Assembly: GCA_937873285.1 (NCBI GenBank)
Contig: CALMNV010000052.1
Span: 1-8,891, forward strand
Direction of reading: 5' to 3'
DNA: 8,891 nucleotides
Source of the DNA: an uncultured Intrasporangium sp.
GTDB taxonomy: Bacteria; Actinomycetota; Actinomycetes; Actinomycetales; Dermatophilaceae
The position numbers and the translations under genes were made by a program. Positions 1 to 6,215 of this stretch are shown one piece after another. A model generated the notes under the pieces. That model did no database searches and had not been told where the DNA came from. It worked only from the letters and a program-made list of their open reading frames with translations. Positions within the stretch are counted from its first letter, which is position 1, and every line of letters begins with the position of its first letter.

Positions 1-3000
1 CTTGATGCCCGTCGTCAGGGTGACGGTGTACTTCGTGTTGGGCGCCAGGGTGATGCTCGGGTTGAGCGTGGCCGTCCGGGTGGCGGTGGTGGCGCCCGGG
101 GTCACCACGGCCGAGATCCTGGCCCTGGTCGCCGTGTTCTGCAGGATGAAGGTCGCGCCGCTGATGCCGACGACGTTCTCGCTGAAGGTGGCGGTGACGT
201 TGGCCAGCCCGCTCACCCCCAGCGCGTTGGGCGCCGGGCTGCGGCCGGTCACCCGGGGCGCCGGCCCCGTGGTGAAGGTCCACGTCGTGACCGCCAGCGC
301 GTTGCCCGCCGCGTCCCGGACACCCGAGGTGAGCGTCGCGGTGTAGGTGCGGTCGGCCAGCAGGTTGACGCTCGGGTTGAGCGTGGCCACCCTGGTGGTC
401 GCGTTGTAGGTGACGACCGCGGCGACGGGCGCACCGCCCTGGGGGGTGAGCGTGAAGGTCGTGCGGTTGACGCTGGCGGCGACGACGTTCTCGCTGAAGG
501 TGGCGGTGACGTTGACGCCGAGGGCGACCGACGTGGCGCCCGCGACCGGGGTCTTGCGAATGACCCTCGGCGCGATGGTGTCGCGGGGTGCCGTGCTGAC
601 GGTGAAGGCCCGGGTCGCCGCGCCGCCGACGTTGCCGGCCACGTCCGTCGCCCGGACCGCGAACCGGTAGCTGCCCCCCGCGAGCGGACCGAAGGTCGCC
701 GGTGAGGCGCACGCCGCGAAGCTGTCGGCCGCGGTGGTGAGCCCCACCGAGCAGCTGCTCGTGGCGCCGGCCTCGGCGGTGAAGCTGAACGTCGGGGTGG
801 TGTCCGTCGTCGTGCCTGCGGGGCCGCCGGTGATGACCGGGGCGGCCGGAGCCGTCGTGTCGACCGTGATGGACAGGGCTGGCGACAGCGGGCTGGACCC
901 GCCGCCGGCGTTGGTGGCCGCCGCGCGGACGGTGTGCGTCGCGGCCGACAGGGCGGGCAGCACCAGGCTGTAGCCGCCCGTGCTGCTGACCGTGCCGCTC
1001 GCCGCGGCGGTCGTCGCGCCGTCGACGAAGAGGCTGACGGTGGTGCCAGCCGGTGCGGTCCCGGTGATGGTCGGCCTCGTGACGTTGGTGATGTCGTCGG
1101 CGTCGGAGCTGCCGCTGTCGCTCGCGGCCGCCAGGTCCGGCGTGCCGGGGGTGGCCGGCGGCACGGCGGGCGGGAACATCGGGGCTGCCCCGACGACCTT
1201 CCACACCCGGCCCTGGAAGCTGATCCCCGCCCCGATGCCGGCTCCCGGGTCGTCGCCGACGTAGAGGTTGCCGGACTCGTCGAGCGAGAGCCCGCTGCCG
1301 AACCGGTAGCCCTGCGGTCCGGCGGGGACGGTGCCGTAGTTGCTGAAGACGCGCTGCGTCCCAGTGGACGGGATGAACTCGATGATGCTGGTCGCGCTCG
1401 TCGGCGTGTCGGCCACGTAGACCGCGTCGGCGTTGTTGGCCACGAGGGCCGTGGGGCCGGTGGCGCCGATGAGCGTGGCGGTCGGGACGCAGCCGCCGGA
1501 GCAGCTCGCCGCGCCGGGCACCATGCTGACAGCCGCTGCCTCTGCGAGGTAGAGGTCGGCGCCGGCGAAGCCGATGCCGCTCACGCCGCCGGAGGTGCTG
1601 GACACGCCCTCCACCGTCGGGGTCGCGCCGAGCGGGTCGACGATCCGCTCGACGACGTCGACCCGCAGGTAGCCGACGTAGAGCTTGCCGTCGGGGCCGA
1701 GGCTCAGGGCGGTGGGTGACTTGGCGCCGAGACCAGCGCCGGCCGCGAGCACGGTGCGGCCGGTGGCCGTGAAGTTGCCGGCGCCCGCGTCGGCGGCTGG
1801 GTCGAACTTCAGCCGCCAGACCCCCTCGCTCTGCCGGGCGTTGTCGGGCACGTAGACCGTGTTGGTCGCCTTGTCGTATGCCGGCTGGCCGGGGGAGGCG
1901 ATCAGTGGGGCCCCGGCGGCATCCGCCACGCAGGTGTCCTGGTTGATCGAGGAGCCCTCGGGCGCGGTCGGGTCGGGGTCCACCCGGCAGAAGCCGAGAA
2001 GGTGGTCGCTGACCCAGAGCCGGCTGCCCAGCAGCACCGAGCCGCCGGGGGCCGTGGCGCCGCTCGTGACCAGCGTGCCGCCCGTGCCGACGGGGGTCAC
2101 CGGCACGGTGGCGGGTGCCCCTGGCGCGCCGGCGACCGCCGGCGGCTGGGCGAGGTCGACGCCGTAGAGGCGGCCCCGCCCGGCCTGGACTCCCGCGGTC
2201 GGGTCGTCGCCGACGTGCAGCACGGAGCCGTCACCGTTGAGGCCGAGCCCGCTGACCGTGCTGAACGCTGTCCCCGTCGTGGTGGAGGTGGCATAGACGT
2301 CCTGGGTGTCGGTGGAGACCGTGTAGCGCAGCACCGCAGAGTTGGTCGTGGGGGTGTCGGCGACGAAGAGGGTGTCCGCGCCCTTGGCGACGATCGCCGT
2401 CGGTGCGCTGACCTGCATCGCGGTGGGGAAGGCGAGCGCACCCGTGGCGGTCTGCGCGTTGGGCACCTTGGTGACGGCCGCGGTCTCGGCGACGTAGAGG
2501 TCGGGGCCGGCCATGGCCAGGCCGAGGGCGCCGCCGCCGTCGGACGTCGTGGCGATGACCGAGGGGGCCGAGGGGGTGCCGCCCGGGTCGCTCACCCGCA
2601 CGATGCCCGCTCCCCGCGTGAAGCCGACAAGGATCGCCGTCCCGTCCGCGCTCAGCGCGGTCGCCGTGGGCCTGCTCAGCGTCGTGTCGGGGGCGACCGG
2701 AATGAGGGTGCCCGCGCCGACGCGCTCGGTGACCGGGTCGAAGCTGAACCGCCACAGGCCGGAGTTCTGCGCAGAGTTGTCGGGCACGTAGAGGAGGTTG
2801 CGGGCCGGGTCGAAAGCCGGCTGGCCGGCGGCTCCGGGTCCGGTCGCGCACACGGTCTGGTTGACCGTGGTCCCGTCGATGCGGCACATGCCCATGAGAT
2901 CGTCGGCGACCCAGGCGTGGGTGCCCATCCAGACGGTGCCGGCCGGCGCCGTGAGCTGTGAGGCGACCGGGGTGGCCGTGGCGGCGTTGGCGGCCCCGGC

Positions 3001-3108
3001 CGACGTGCCGAGGCCAGCGCCCACGAGGGCGATGGTGCATACGGCAGACAGTGCCGAGCGCCGGTCGAGTCGCCGGCGCTGGTGTGGCTGCGGAGATTCT
3101 CTGAACAT
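1..3108 (-). CDS. Large secreted protein with two propeller-like modules and Ig-like domains (3' end outside window)
   Basis: Reading the minus strand from the ATG at 3108, the frame is open for 1036 codons and leaves the window with no stop, so the C-terminus is missing. Residues 1-43 form an export signal: an Arg-rich start (RRRLDRR), a hydrophobic stretch (about 19-34) and an Ala-x-Ala site near 40-42. Residues about 50-335 and 344-640 are two related modules, sharing for example GQPAFD/GQPAYD, YVPDN, VADTPT and VGDDP, in the style of NHL/SMP-30-like beta-propellers. Each has a Cys pair early on (C75/C87 and C374/C393), plausible disulfides outside the cell. Then come Ig-like domains at about 652-747 and 748-838, and two SbsA-type (Big_5-like) domains from about 845 and 946, each with TATFSENVV and TATLNPS. 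It is probably surface-bound or released, with adhesive or glycan-binding roles possible, but no catalytic residues are recognised. Domain calls are by eye; the frame and secretion are well supported. Confidence 0.9.
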   Translation of the reverse strand, partial: MFRESPQPHQRRRLDRRSALSAVCTIALVGAGLGTSAGAANAATATPVASQLTAPAGTVWMGTHAWVADDLMGMCRIDGTTVNQTVCATGPGAAGQPAFDPARNLLYVPDNSAQNSGLWRFSFDPVTERVGAGTLIPVAPDTTLSRPTATALSADGTAILVGFTRGAGIVRVSDPGGTPSAPSVIATTSDGGGALGLAMAGPDLYVAETAAVTKVPNAQTATGALAFPTAMQVSAPTAIVAKGADTLFVADTPTTNSAVLRYTVSTDTQDVYATSTTTGTAFSTVSGLGLNGDGSVLHVGDDPTAGVQAGRGRLYGVDLAQPPAVAGAPGAPATVPVTPVGTGGTLVTSGATAPGGSVLLGSRLWVSDHLLGFCRVDPDPTAPEGSSINQDTCVADAAGAPLIASPGQPAYDKATNTVYVPDNARQSEGVWRLKFDPAADAGAGNFTATGRTVLAAGAGLGAKSPTALSLGPDGKLYVGYLRVDVVERIVDPLGATPTVEGVSSTSGGVSGIGFAGADLYLAEAAAVSMVPGAASCSGGCVPTATLIGATGPTALVANNADAVYVADTPTSATSIIEFIPSTGTQRVFSNYGTVPAGPQGYRFGSGLSLDESGNLYVGDDPGAGIGAGISFQGRVWKVVGAAPMFPPAVPPATPGTPDLAAASDSGSSDADDITNVTRPTITGTAPAGTTVSLFVDGATTAAASGTVSSTGGYSLVLPALSAATHTVRAAATNAGGGSSPLSPALSITVDTTAPAAPVITGGPAGTTTDTTPTFSFTAEAGATSSCSVGLTTAADSFAACASPATFGPLAGGSYRFAVRATDVAGNVGGAATRAFTVSTAPRDTIAPRVIRKTPVAGATSVALGVNVTATFSENVVAASVNRTTFTLTPQGGAPVAAVVTYNATTRVATLNPSVNLLADRTYTATLTSGVRDAAGNALAVTTWTFTTGPAPRVTGRSPAPNALGVSGLANVTATFSENVVGISGATFILQNTATRARISAVVTPGATTATRTATLNPSITLAPNTKYTVTLTTGIK
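1189..2961 (-). repeat. Tandem duplication of a propeller-like module within the secreted protein
   Basis: The two halves of this stretch encode homologous modules offset by about 312-318 residues. Shared landmarks in order are a Cys-x-(V/I)-Asp strand, NQ(T/D)-x-C, GQPA(F/Y)D, LYVPDN/VYVPDN, W-R-(F/L)-x-FDP, DLY(V/L)AE, (F/Y)VADTPT and a final VGDDP-x-AG. The copies have clearly diverged at the protein level, so the duplication is old rather than a recent DNA-level repeat. Confidence 0.8.
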
Positions 3109-3113
3109 TGCTG

Positions 3114-3119
3114 CTCCCT
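3114..3119 (-). promoter_or_regulatory. Shine-Dalgarno site of the secreted-protein gene
   Basis: On the minus strand AGGGAG lies 5 nt before the ATG at 3108. This, together with the signal peptide starting directly after it, decides the start codon. Confidence 0.65.
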
Positions 3120-3123
3120 GCGC

Positions 3124-3163
3124 TAGCGCCCTCGACGGGCAGCGGTTGAGGGCTCAGACGCTA
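3124..3163. repeat. Interrupted inverted repeat upstream of the secreted-protein gene
   Basis: The left arm TAGCG+CCCTC (3124-3133) can pair with GAGGG (3148-3152) and CGCTA (3159-3163), with a 14-nt loop and a 6-nt bulge in the right arm. It lies 16-55 nt before the ATG at 3108, overlapping the only -10 candidate. It could be an operator or a leader hairpin, or chance in such GC-rich DNA. Confidence 0.3.
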
Positions 3164-3244
3164 AGGAGGCGACCTTGGGCAAACCTCGGGCCTGCACCGC
3201 TGCGCTCCGGCTTGCCGAGGTCACGCCCAGCCCGCACCGCGAGC

Positions 3245-3255
3245 GGGGGGGGGGG
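3245..3255. repeat. Homopolymer of 11 G
   Basis: An uninterrupted run of 11 G (C on the minus strand) lies in the gap, about 137 nt upstream of the secreted-protein start. Tracts this long are prone to slippage and to sequencing-length errors. It is outside any supported coding region, so length changes could affect only expression or spacing. Confidence 0.9.
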
Positions 3256-3296
3256 CGTCGAGCAGCCGTTGCCGGTCGTGGCGCGGCGGCGCGCGC

Positions 3297-4271
3297 TCAC
3301 GAGGCCCTCGGGACCGACGCGTGGAGGAGGGCGTCCCAGTCGGCGAGGAACCGGCTCAGCCCGTAGCGGGCGAGCGCGGCCTCCCGCGCCCGAGCTCCGA
3401 CGGCCTGCGCCTGCGCCGGGTCGTGGACGAAGCGCCGCAGCGCGGCAGCGATCTCCTCGGGCCTTGTCGTCACCACCCCGGCGTCGGGGGGGACCGCGAC
3501 GACGGCCTCTGTCGTCGCGAGGGCGACGACCGGCATACCGAGGTGCATGGCCTCGATCAGCGAGAGCCCCAGGGAGGTCCACCGGGTCGTGTGCAGGTAG
3601 ACCCGCCGACGCGCCACCTCGCCGTGCATGCGCTCTTGGGGGAGGCTCTCGAAGGTCCGCAGCCGCTGCTGCGGCACGTCGAGGACGTGAGCCAGGTCGT
3701 GCACCTGCATGCCGAAGACGTCGAGGGGGACAGTCCGTGACAGCTGCGCAAGCAGGTCCGTGCCGACGACGCGGCCCCGGCGGACCGGCTCGTTGACGAC
3801 GACGGCCGCCCGCGGCCACTCGCCCGAGTAGCGGTGGCCCGGGTCGACGATGCCGTGCTCGATGACGCAGGTGGGGGCCGCCCCGCAGTCCCAGAAGAGG
3901 CGGTTGAAGTGGGTGACGTGGACGACGGGGATCCGCTGCTGGTCCGCCAGCGGATGCCGGGTGGACGGCACGTCCCCCCGCGGCGTGTTGTGCTCGACGT
4001 AGAGCGCGGGCACGTCCCGCCCCGGGCGGCGTCCGGTCCACTCCGTCGCCAGCGCCGCTTCGTGCGGCCGCTGGAGCACGACGACGTCGAACTCGGCGGC
4101 CCGCAGCTGCTCCGGTGTCAGCTCCACGACGCTGGCCGGCCAGGTCCAGCTGCGCGCCCGGCCCAGCCCGTCCAAGCCGCGGTCGGGCAGCACGGGCAGG
4201 AGGTAGTCGTGGCGGCCCTGGACGAACGCCGTCGCCCACGACCCGTGCACGTGCCACAGCAGGATGCGCAT
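3297..4271 (-). CDS. GT4-like (GT-B fold) glycosyltransferase
   Basis: This predicted cytoplasmic glycosyltransferase of 324 residues transfers a sugar from an activated donor to an unknown acceptor. The N-terminal half starts MRILLWHVHGSW and carries YVEHNTPRG (91-99), HVTHFNRLFWDCG (118-130) and EHGIVDPG (138-145). The C-terminal half has the donor-site segment WTSLGLSLIEAMHLGMPVV (231-249) followed by TTEAVVAVPP. E240 matches the second Glu of the GT-B EX7E motif; the position of the first Glu is T232, a departure from the textbook motif. The ATG at 4271 is chosen because the conserved N-terminus begins there. Its ribosome site is poor (GGAG 11 nt away, GAGGG directly abutting), so expression may be modest. 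The gene is divergent from the carbamoyltransferase operon and probably belongs to the same pathway. Donor and acceptor cannot be read from the sequence. Confidence 0.93.
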   Translation of the reverse strand: MRILLWHVHGSWATAFVQGRHDYLLPVLPDRGLDGLGRARSWTWPASVVELTPEQLRAAEFDVVVLQRPHEAALATEWTGRRPGRDVPALYVEHNTPRGDVPSTRHPLADQQRIPVVHVTHFNRLFWDCGAAPTCVIEHGIVDPGHRYSGEWPRAAVVVNEPVRRGRVVGTDLLAQLSRTVPLDVFGMQVHDLAHVLDVPQQRLRTFESLPQERMHGEVARRRVYLHTTRWTSLGLSLIEAMHLGMPVVALATTEAVVAVPPDAGVVTTRPEEIAAALRRFVHDPAQAQAVGARAREAALARYGLSRFLADWDALLHASVPRAS

Positions 4272-4481
4272 CCCTCACCGCGCTCCGCGGCCGAGCGCAG
4301 GGCGGTCCCGCACGCCGTCGGACCCGGGCTTGACCGCCGCGCCGAGCATGCGGTCGACCGACGCCCTGGCCGGCTGCGCACGTCGAAGGTCGGTGCGCAC
4401 GGCCGGGATGCCGGCGGCGAGGTCGCCGGTCCCGAGCACAGAGGTCCGCACCCGGCAGCCGTGCCCCGCAGGCGCGCCGCT

Positions 4482-4518
4482 CATACCAGGCAGGGCCGGC
4501 GAGCGCCCGGCAGGTATG
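4482..4518. repeat. Inverted repeat CATACC...GGTATG with nested GCCGG/CCGGC stem
   Basis: The outer arms CATACC (4482-4487) and GGTATG (4513-4518) are perfect complements. Inside, GCCGG (4495-4499) pairs with CCGGC (4507-4511) around a 7-nt loop, leaving a 7-nt left and a 1-nt right bulge. It could bind a regulator of the divergent promoters or form a leader hairpin. Its arms contain the GTATG word that recurs through the window, so the symmetry may partly reflect that bias. Confidence 0.35.
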
Positions 4519-4530
4519 CGGCGAGCGGAA

Positions 4531-4550
4531 GTGGGAACCGCTTCTCCCAC
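4531..4550. promoter_or_regulatory. Candidate LacI-family-type operator
   Basis: The 20-bp element GTGGGAACCGCTTCTCCCAC has perfect 6-bp outer arms (GTGGGA/TCCCAC). It also contains a near-palindromic core GAACCGCTTC centred on CG, the kind of symmetry LacI-family repressors use, although the two symmetries are not on the same centre. It ends 27 nt before the carbamoyltransferase start, a position where a bound repressor could block transcription. No regulator gene is in the window. Confidence 0.35.
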
Positions 4551-4563
4551 GAAGGGTCCCGGC

Positions 4564-4581
4564 GAGGCGAGGATGCGGTGA
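4564..4581 (+). promoter_or_regulatory. Translation start region with two-codon upstream ORF (ATG CGG TGA)
   Basis: GAGG (4564-4567) sits 5 nt before an ATG at 4573, which opens a Met-Arg-stop mini-ORF whose TGA (4579-4581) overlaps the GTG start of the carbamoyltransferase (4578-4580) as GTGA. A second GAGGA (4569-4573) lies 4 nt before the GTG and could serve it directly. The layout permits re-initiation coupling; whether it is used is unknown. Confidence 0.35.
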
Positions 4582-6215
4582 AGGTTCTCGGTGTCAACGC
4601 GTTGTTCCACGACCCGGCGGCGGCGCTGCTCGTCGACGGGGTGACGGTGGCCGCTGCCGAGGAGGAGCGGCTCTCCCGGCGCAAGCACGGTCACCGGCCG
4701 GTGCCCTTCGCCGCGTGGGAGCTGCCGGAGCTGGCCGCCCGCTGGTGCCTCGAGGAGGCCGGGCTCGAGCCCGCCGACCTCGACGCGGTGGCCTACTCCT
4801 ACGACCCTGCGCTGGCGCGGCCCGCCCACACGCTGGGCCTGGACGACCCGTGGGACCACCTGCGCCAGGAGTACGCCCGCCGGGCGCCCGGCTTCCTCGC
4901 CACCGCCCTTCCGGGCCTCGACCCCGGCATCGTCCGCTTCGTCCCCCACCACCTCGCGCACGCCGGGTCGGCGGGGCTCGCCGCGCCCGGCGGGGACACC
5001 GACGTGCTCGTCCTCGACGGCCGCGGCGAGGTCGCCAGCCACCTCGCCGGGCGCTACGTCGGCGGCCGGTTCGAGGCGCTCGCCGCCCAGTCACTGCCGC
5101 ACTCGCTCGGCCTGCTCTACGAGGACGTCACCGCGCACCTCGGCTTCCTGCGCAGCAGCGACGAGTACAAGGTCATGGCGCTCGCGTCCTACGGCACCCC
5201 CCGCTTCCTCGGTGAGCTGCGCGAGACGGTCCGGGCCACCGACGACGGCGGCTTCCGCACCGACGCCCCCGACTGGGACGCGCTCGTCAAGGCCCGCCGG
5301 CCCGACGAGCCGTGGACCGCCGACCACGCCGACCTCGCGGCGAGCGTCCAGGCCCGGCTCGAGGAGGTGCTCCTCGACCTCGTCCGCTGGCTCCACGGGC
5401 GCACCGGCGGCACCCGGCTCGCCCTGGCCGGCGGCGTCGCCCTCAACTGCGTCGCCAACACCCGGGTCTTCGCCGAGGGGCCGTACGAGTGCGTGTGGGT
5501 GCAGCCGGCCGCGGGCGACGCCGGGACCGCCCTGGGGGCGGCCCTGCAGGTGGCCCGCTCCGGGGGCGACCCCTGCCGGCCCATGACGGGCGCCGACCTC
5601 GGGCGCGGCTGGAGCGACGCGCAGCTGGAGCAGGCGCTGCGCACGGCCAAGCTGCCCTTCGAGCGCCCCGCCGACCTCGCGGACACGGTCGCGCAGTGTC
5701 TCGCCGACGACGGGATCGTCGCGTGGTTCCAGGGCCGCAGCGAATACGGCCCACGGGCGCTCGGCCACCGCTCGCTCCTGGCCCACCCCGGCCGGGCCGA
5801 GAACCTCGAGCGGCTCAACGACGTCAAGGGCCGGGAGCAGTTCCGTCCCGTCGCGCCGATGGTCCTCGAGGACCGGGCTGCGCAGCTGTTCTCCCGGGGC
5901 CCGCTGCCCTCCCCCTACATGCTCTTCGTCCACGACGTGGAGCCCTCCTGGCGTGGCCGCATCCCCACCGTCGTCCACGTCGACGGCACGGCCCGGGTGC
6001 AGACGGTGAGCCACGCCGACGAGCCGCTCGTGGCCCGCATGCTGGAGCGCTTCGCCGCCCGCACCGGGCTGCCGGTCGTGGTCAACACGAGCCTCAACAC
6101 CTCCGGCCGCCCCATGGTGGACAGCCCGCAGGACGCGCTGGAGTGCTTCGGGTCGGCGCCGGTCGACCTGCTCGCCCTCGGGCCCTTCGTCGTGCGCCGA
6201 CCTCGGGTGGGCTGA
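4578..6215 (+). CDS. O-carbamoyltransferase, NodU/CmcH family
   Basis: The 545-residue protein has the usual length for this cytoplasmic family, which uses carbamoyl phosphate and ATP to put a carbamoyl group on a hydroxyl, typically of a sugar. The N-terminal ASKHA-like/YrdC-related part (to about residue 350) has VLGVNALFHDPAAALLVDG at the start, EEERLSRRKHG, a metal-binding HxxxH (H124, H128), D147 in LVLDGRGE, and the nucleotide-site loop AGGVALNC (284-291). The C-terminal domain shows GRSEYGPRALGHRS (from 386), FRPVAPMVLED and NTSLNTSGRP (from 503; many relatives have Phe where this has Leu). The family homology begins exactly at the GTG, and the frame upstream of it carries no related sequence. 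It is the first gene of a coupled operon with glycosyltransferases, so its substrate is probably a sugar of the glycan made here. An antibiotic tailoring role is less likely because no biosynthetic core genes are seen. Confidence 0.95.
   Translation: MKVLGVNALFHDPAAALLVDGVTVAAAEEERLSRRKHGHRPVPFAAWELPELAARWCLEEAGLEPADLDAVAYSYDPALARPAHTLGLDDPWDHLRQEYARRAPGFLATALPGLDPGIVRFVPHHLAHAGSAGLAAPGGDTDVLVLDGRGEVASHLAGRYVGGRFEALAAQSLPHSLGLLYEDVTAHLGFLRSSDEYKVMALASYGTPRFLGELRETVRATDDGGFRTDAPDWDALVKARRPDEPWTADHADLAASVQARLEEVLLDLVRWLHGRTGGTRLALAGGVALNCVANTRVFAEGPYECVWVQPAAGDAGTALGAALQVARSGGDPCRPMTGADLGRGWSDAQLEQALRTAKLPFERPADLADTVAQCLADDGIVAWFQGRSEYGPRALGHRSLLAHPGRAENLERLNDVKGREQFRPVAPMVLEDRAAQLFSRGPLPSPYMLFVHDVEPSWRGRIPTVVHVDGTARVQTVSHADEPLVARMLERFAARTGLPVVVNTSLNTSGRPMVDSPQDALECFGSAPVDLLALGPFVVRRPRVG

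Larger units (their letters stand above)
3109..3296. other. 188-bp intergenic gap between two minus-strand genes
   Basis: This gap lies between the stop of the glycosyltransferase gene and the start of the secreted-protein gene. It holds the 11-G run and the inverted repeat listed separately. On the minus strand a TAnnnT-type -10 candidate (TAGCGT, at 3158-3163) lies about 50 nt before the ATG, but no convincing -35 element is placed correctly. No stem followed by a T-run is visible, so I cannot call a terminator for the glycosyltransferase gene. Read-through into the secreted-protein gene remains possible. Confidence 0.5.
4272..4577. promoter_or_regulatory. Divergent intergenic region of the glycan cluster
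   Basis: These 306 bp separate two divergent start codons, so promoters for both directions should lie here. I see two inverted repeats (listed separately), both in the half nearer the carbamoyltransferase. TTGACC at 4330-4335 resembles a -35 box but has no matching -10 at 16-19 nt. Open frames crossing the region look like GC artefacts and carry no recognisable domain. Confidence 0.6.

Noticed and set aside
934..2961. Long plus-strand open frames (about 934-1719 and 2002-2961) over the left third
   Set aside because: Their products are Arg/Gly/Ala-rich with no recognisable domain, while the minus strand in the same stretch gives a continuous secreted protein with clear repeats. They are GC-rich shadows.
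2231..3040. A 269-codon minus-strand frame in a different phase from the secreted protein
   Set aside because: It translates to His/Arg/Pro-rich sequence without domains and overlaps the well-supported frame on the same strand.
3163..3366. Small plus-strand ORF starting TTG at 3175 behind a good AAGGAGG
   Set aside because: The ribosome site is striking, but the 63-residue product is Arg/Ala-rich, runs antisense into the end of the glycosyltransferase gene and crosses the G11 tract. It is most likely a coincidence.
3154..4278. Alternative minus-strand frame starting GTG at 4278
   Set aside because: It gives Arg/Pro/Ala-rich sequence, whereas the ATG at 4271 frame shows conserved glycosyltransferase motifs from its first residues.
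4330..4358. TTGACC as a sigma-70-type -35 box
   Set aside because: No acceptable -10 hexamer lies 16-19 nt downstream.
3834..4577. Upstream in-frame extension of the carbamoyltransferase
   Set aside because: The extension is low-complexity, overlaps the glycosyltransferase gene in antisense and has no family homology. The conserved N-terminus begins at the GTG at 4578.
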